From positions 1 through 6,918 of the forward strand of contig CAKPQY010000037.1 of assembly GCA_934179885.1 (NCBI GenBank): 6,918 nt of DNA, given 5' to 3'. This DNA comes from an uncultured Clostridia bacterium. Lineage in GTDB: Bacteria; Bacillota; Clostridia; TANB77; CAG-508. A program made the translations under genes and the position numbers. The notes beneath the pieces are model-generated. The model made no database searches and had not been told where the DNA came from. It worked only from the letters and a program-made list of their open reading frames with translations. Positions within the stretch are counted from its first letter, which is position 1; each line of letters begins with the position of its first letter. Positions 6,464-6,918 of the stretch are shown here, piece after piece.

Positions 6464-6492
6464 ATTATAACTTATTTTTTTTCTTTTTTCAA
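6464..6492 (-). promoter_or_regulatory. Promoter of the pilin cluster
   Basis: TTGAAA (6487-6492) and TATAAT (6464-6469) are separated by exactly 17 bases, with GT just before the -10. This is a near-consensus sigma-A promoter. Transcription would start near 6457, giving a short leader of about 25 bases before GTG 6432, too short for a riboswitch. Confidence 0.82.
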
Positions 6493-6511
6493 CTTTTTTT
6501 TGTAATTTTTT
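6475..6511 (-). promoter_or_regulatory. Phased A-tracts across the pilin promoter (UP-like or bent DNA)
   Basis: Four T runs on the plus strand (A-tracts on the minus strand) lie at 6475-6482, 6484-6489, 6494-6501 and 6506-6511. Three of the centres are about 11 bases apart. Tracts this close to the helical repeat bend DNA, and those upstream of the -35 could serve as an UP element. The region is AT-rich throughout, so this is only suggestive. Confidence 0.4.
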
Positions 6512-6803
6512 ACTATTTTCTATAAATATATTTGCATTTATGACAAAAAATTCATTTATTTTCACGATATAAAGCTATTAACACTATATGCTCATATAAC
6601 ATTTTTCTTCCATTTTACCCCTTAGAATGTGAAACTTTTTTTAATTTTTTTCAAGATTTTGTTTCACATTTTTTAATTTTTTGTTTTTTTATATTTATAT
6701 TATATATTTTTTATTATTTTTGATATAAAAATAAACGATACCATATATATAATTTCAATTATAGTTTTTTCAAAACATTTTTCCTTATTAGAACTTATAA
6801 TAT
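6512..6803. other. Gene-free AT-rich intergenic region
   Basis: I found no supported gene in this stretch of nearly 300 bases between the pilin promoter region and the tRNA terminator. All frames are closed within a few codons. It consists of long T and AT runs. It contains a small dyad, TATATG-CT-CATATA (6585-6598), and the larger inverted repeat at 6626-6670. Two T6-AA-T6 tracts (6637-6650 and 6669-6682) lie 32 bases apart. Confidence 0.7.
6626..6670. repeat. Perfect 10-bp inverted repeat AATGTGAAAC / GTTTCACATT
   Basis: AATGTGAAAC (6626-6635) and GTTTCACATT (6661-6670) are exact reverse complements, separated by 25 mostly T bases. In plus-strand RNA this would be a hairpin followed by a T-rich run, which is terminator-like, but no plus-strand gene precedes it. 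On DNA it could be a pair of operator half-sites about three helical turns apart. Confidence 0.55.
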
Positions 6804-6841
6804 AAAAAAACATAAAGATTAAATTTCTTTATGTTTTTTAT
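6804..6841 (-). terminator. Terminator of tRNA-Ser
   Basis: The arms 6805-6817 and 6827-6839 pair perfectly (13 base pairs, centred on CATAAAG/CTTTATG) around a nine-base loop. On the minus strand the second arm ends in a T7 run. It begins two bases after the CCA end of the tRNA. The symmetric A/T flanks would also allow termination from the other direction. It isolates the tRNA from the pilin unit. Confidence 0.82.
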
Positions 6842-6918
6842 TGGCGGAGATGAGAGGGTTCGAACCTCCGCGCCCCTTTCGGGACCTAACTGTTTAGCAA
6901 ACAGTCCCCTTCACCACT
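6842..6918 (-). tRNA. tRNA-Ser(GCU), 5' end cut off by window edge
   Basis: Read on the minus strand, the window contains the D-loop onward. The anticodon stem ACTGT/ACAGT encloses the loop TTGCTAA with anticodon GCT (complement at 6896-6898). A long variable arm (GTCCC-GAAA-GGGGC) marks a class II tRNA. The T arm GGAGG-TTCGAAC-CCTCT is followed by the 3' acceptor strand CATCTCC, discriminator G73 and an encoded CCA (6842-6844). The long variable arm and G73 are serine identity features. It decodes AGC/AGU. The 5' acceptor strand (expected GGAGATG) and part of the D arm lie beyond the right edge. Confidence 0.96.

Noticed and set aside
6552..6602. Minus-strand 16-codon open frame after a GGAAG sequence
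   Set aside because: It is very short, its ribosome site is weak, it has no recognisable promoter and it resembles nothing known; chance is sufficient in such DNA.
1..6918. CRISPR array or insertion sequence
   Set aside because: No regularly spaced repeats with spacers, no transposase-like frame and no terminal inverted repeats with target duplication were seen.

Overview
The window looks like chromosome or integrated-element DNA from a low-GC Gram-positive bacterium (Bacillota, Clostridia-like). The support for this is very AT-rich DNA, strong AAGGAGG-type ribosome binding sites, sigma-A-type promoters, TAA-dominated stops, TGG-only tryptophan (standard code 11), and proteins resembling the type IV secretion (T4SS) genes of clostridial mobile elements. 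All protein genes lie on the minus strand, so the biological reading order runs from right to left.

Layout in transcription order. The right edge holds a tRNA-Ser(GCU), truncated at its 5' end, with an encoded CCA and its own AT-rich terminator. About 310 bases of gene-free, homopolymer-rich DNA follow, with one notable dyad. Then a good promoter (TTGAAA-17-TATAAT) starts a cluster of three small two-helix, signal-peptide-bearing proteins of the TrbC/VirB2 pilin type. All three carry a GSVEEKA loop, and the middle one has a cysteine-rich C-terminal extension. A strong hairpin terminator follows the third. A second transcription unit starts from an extended -10 promoter that contains a perfect DnaA-box 9-mer. 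It encodes a PrgI/VirB3-like protein, a membrane-anchored protein resembling the N-terminal (TraC-like) part of VirB4, the VirB4-type ATPase, and a VirB6/TrbL-like polytopic protein that runs off the left edge. These genes overlap or are separated by at most 25 bases.

Together the genes form a compact Gram-positive T4SS core: pilin-like subunits (VirB2), inner-membrane adaptor (VirB3), motor (VirB4, apparently split into two genes) and channel (VirB6). No relaxase, coupling ATPase (VirD4), VirB1/CwlT-type hydrolase or VirB8 is visible, so conjugation as opposed to protein export cannot be decided from this window.

The least ordinary points are: the split VirB4 with a 53-base gene overlap; a TM-loop-TM module shared by the pilins and the VirB6-like protein, pointing to common ancestry or a common packing surface; a pilin-like protein with a predicted exported zinc-ribbon-like tail; a large ectodomain in VirB6; and a DnaA box inside the core-operon promoter.
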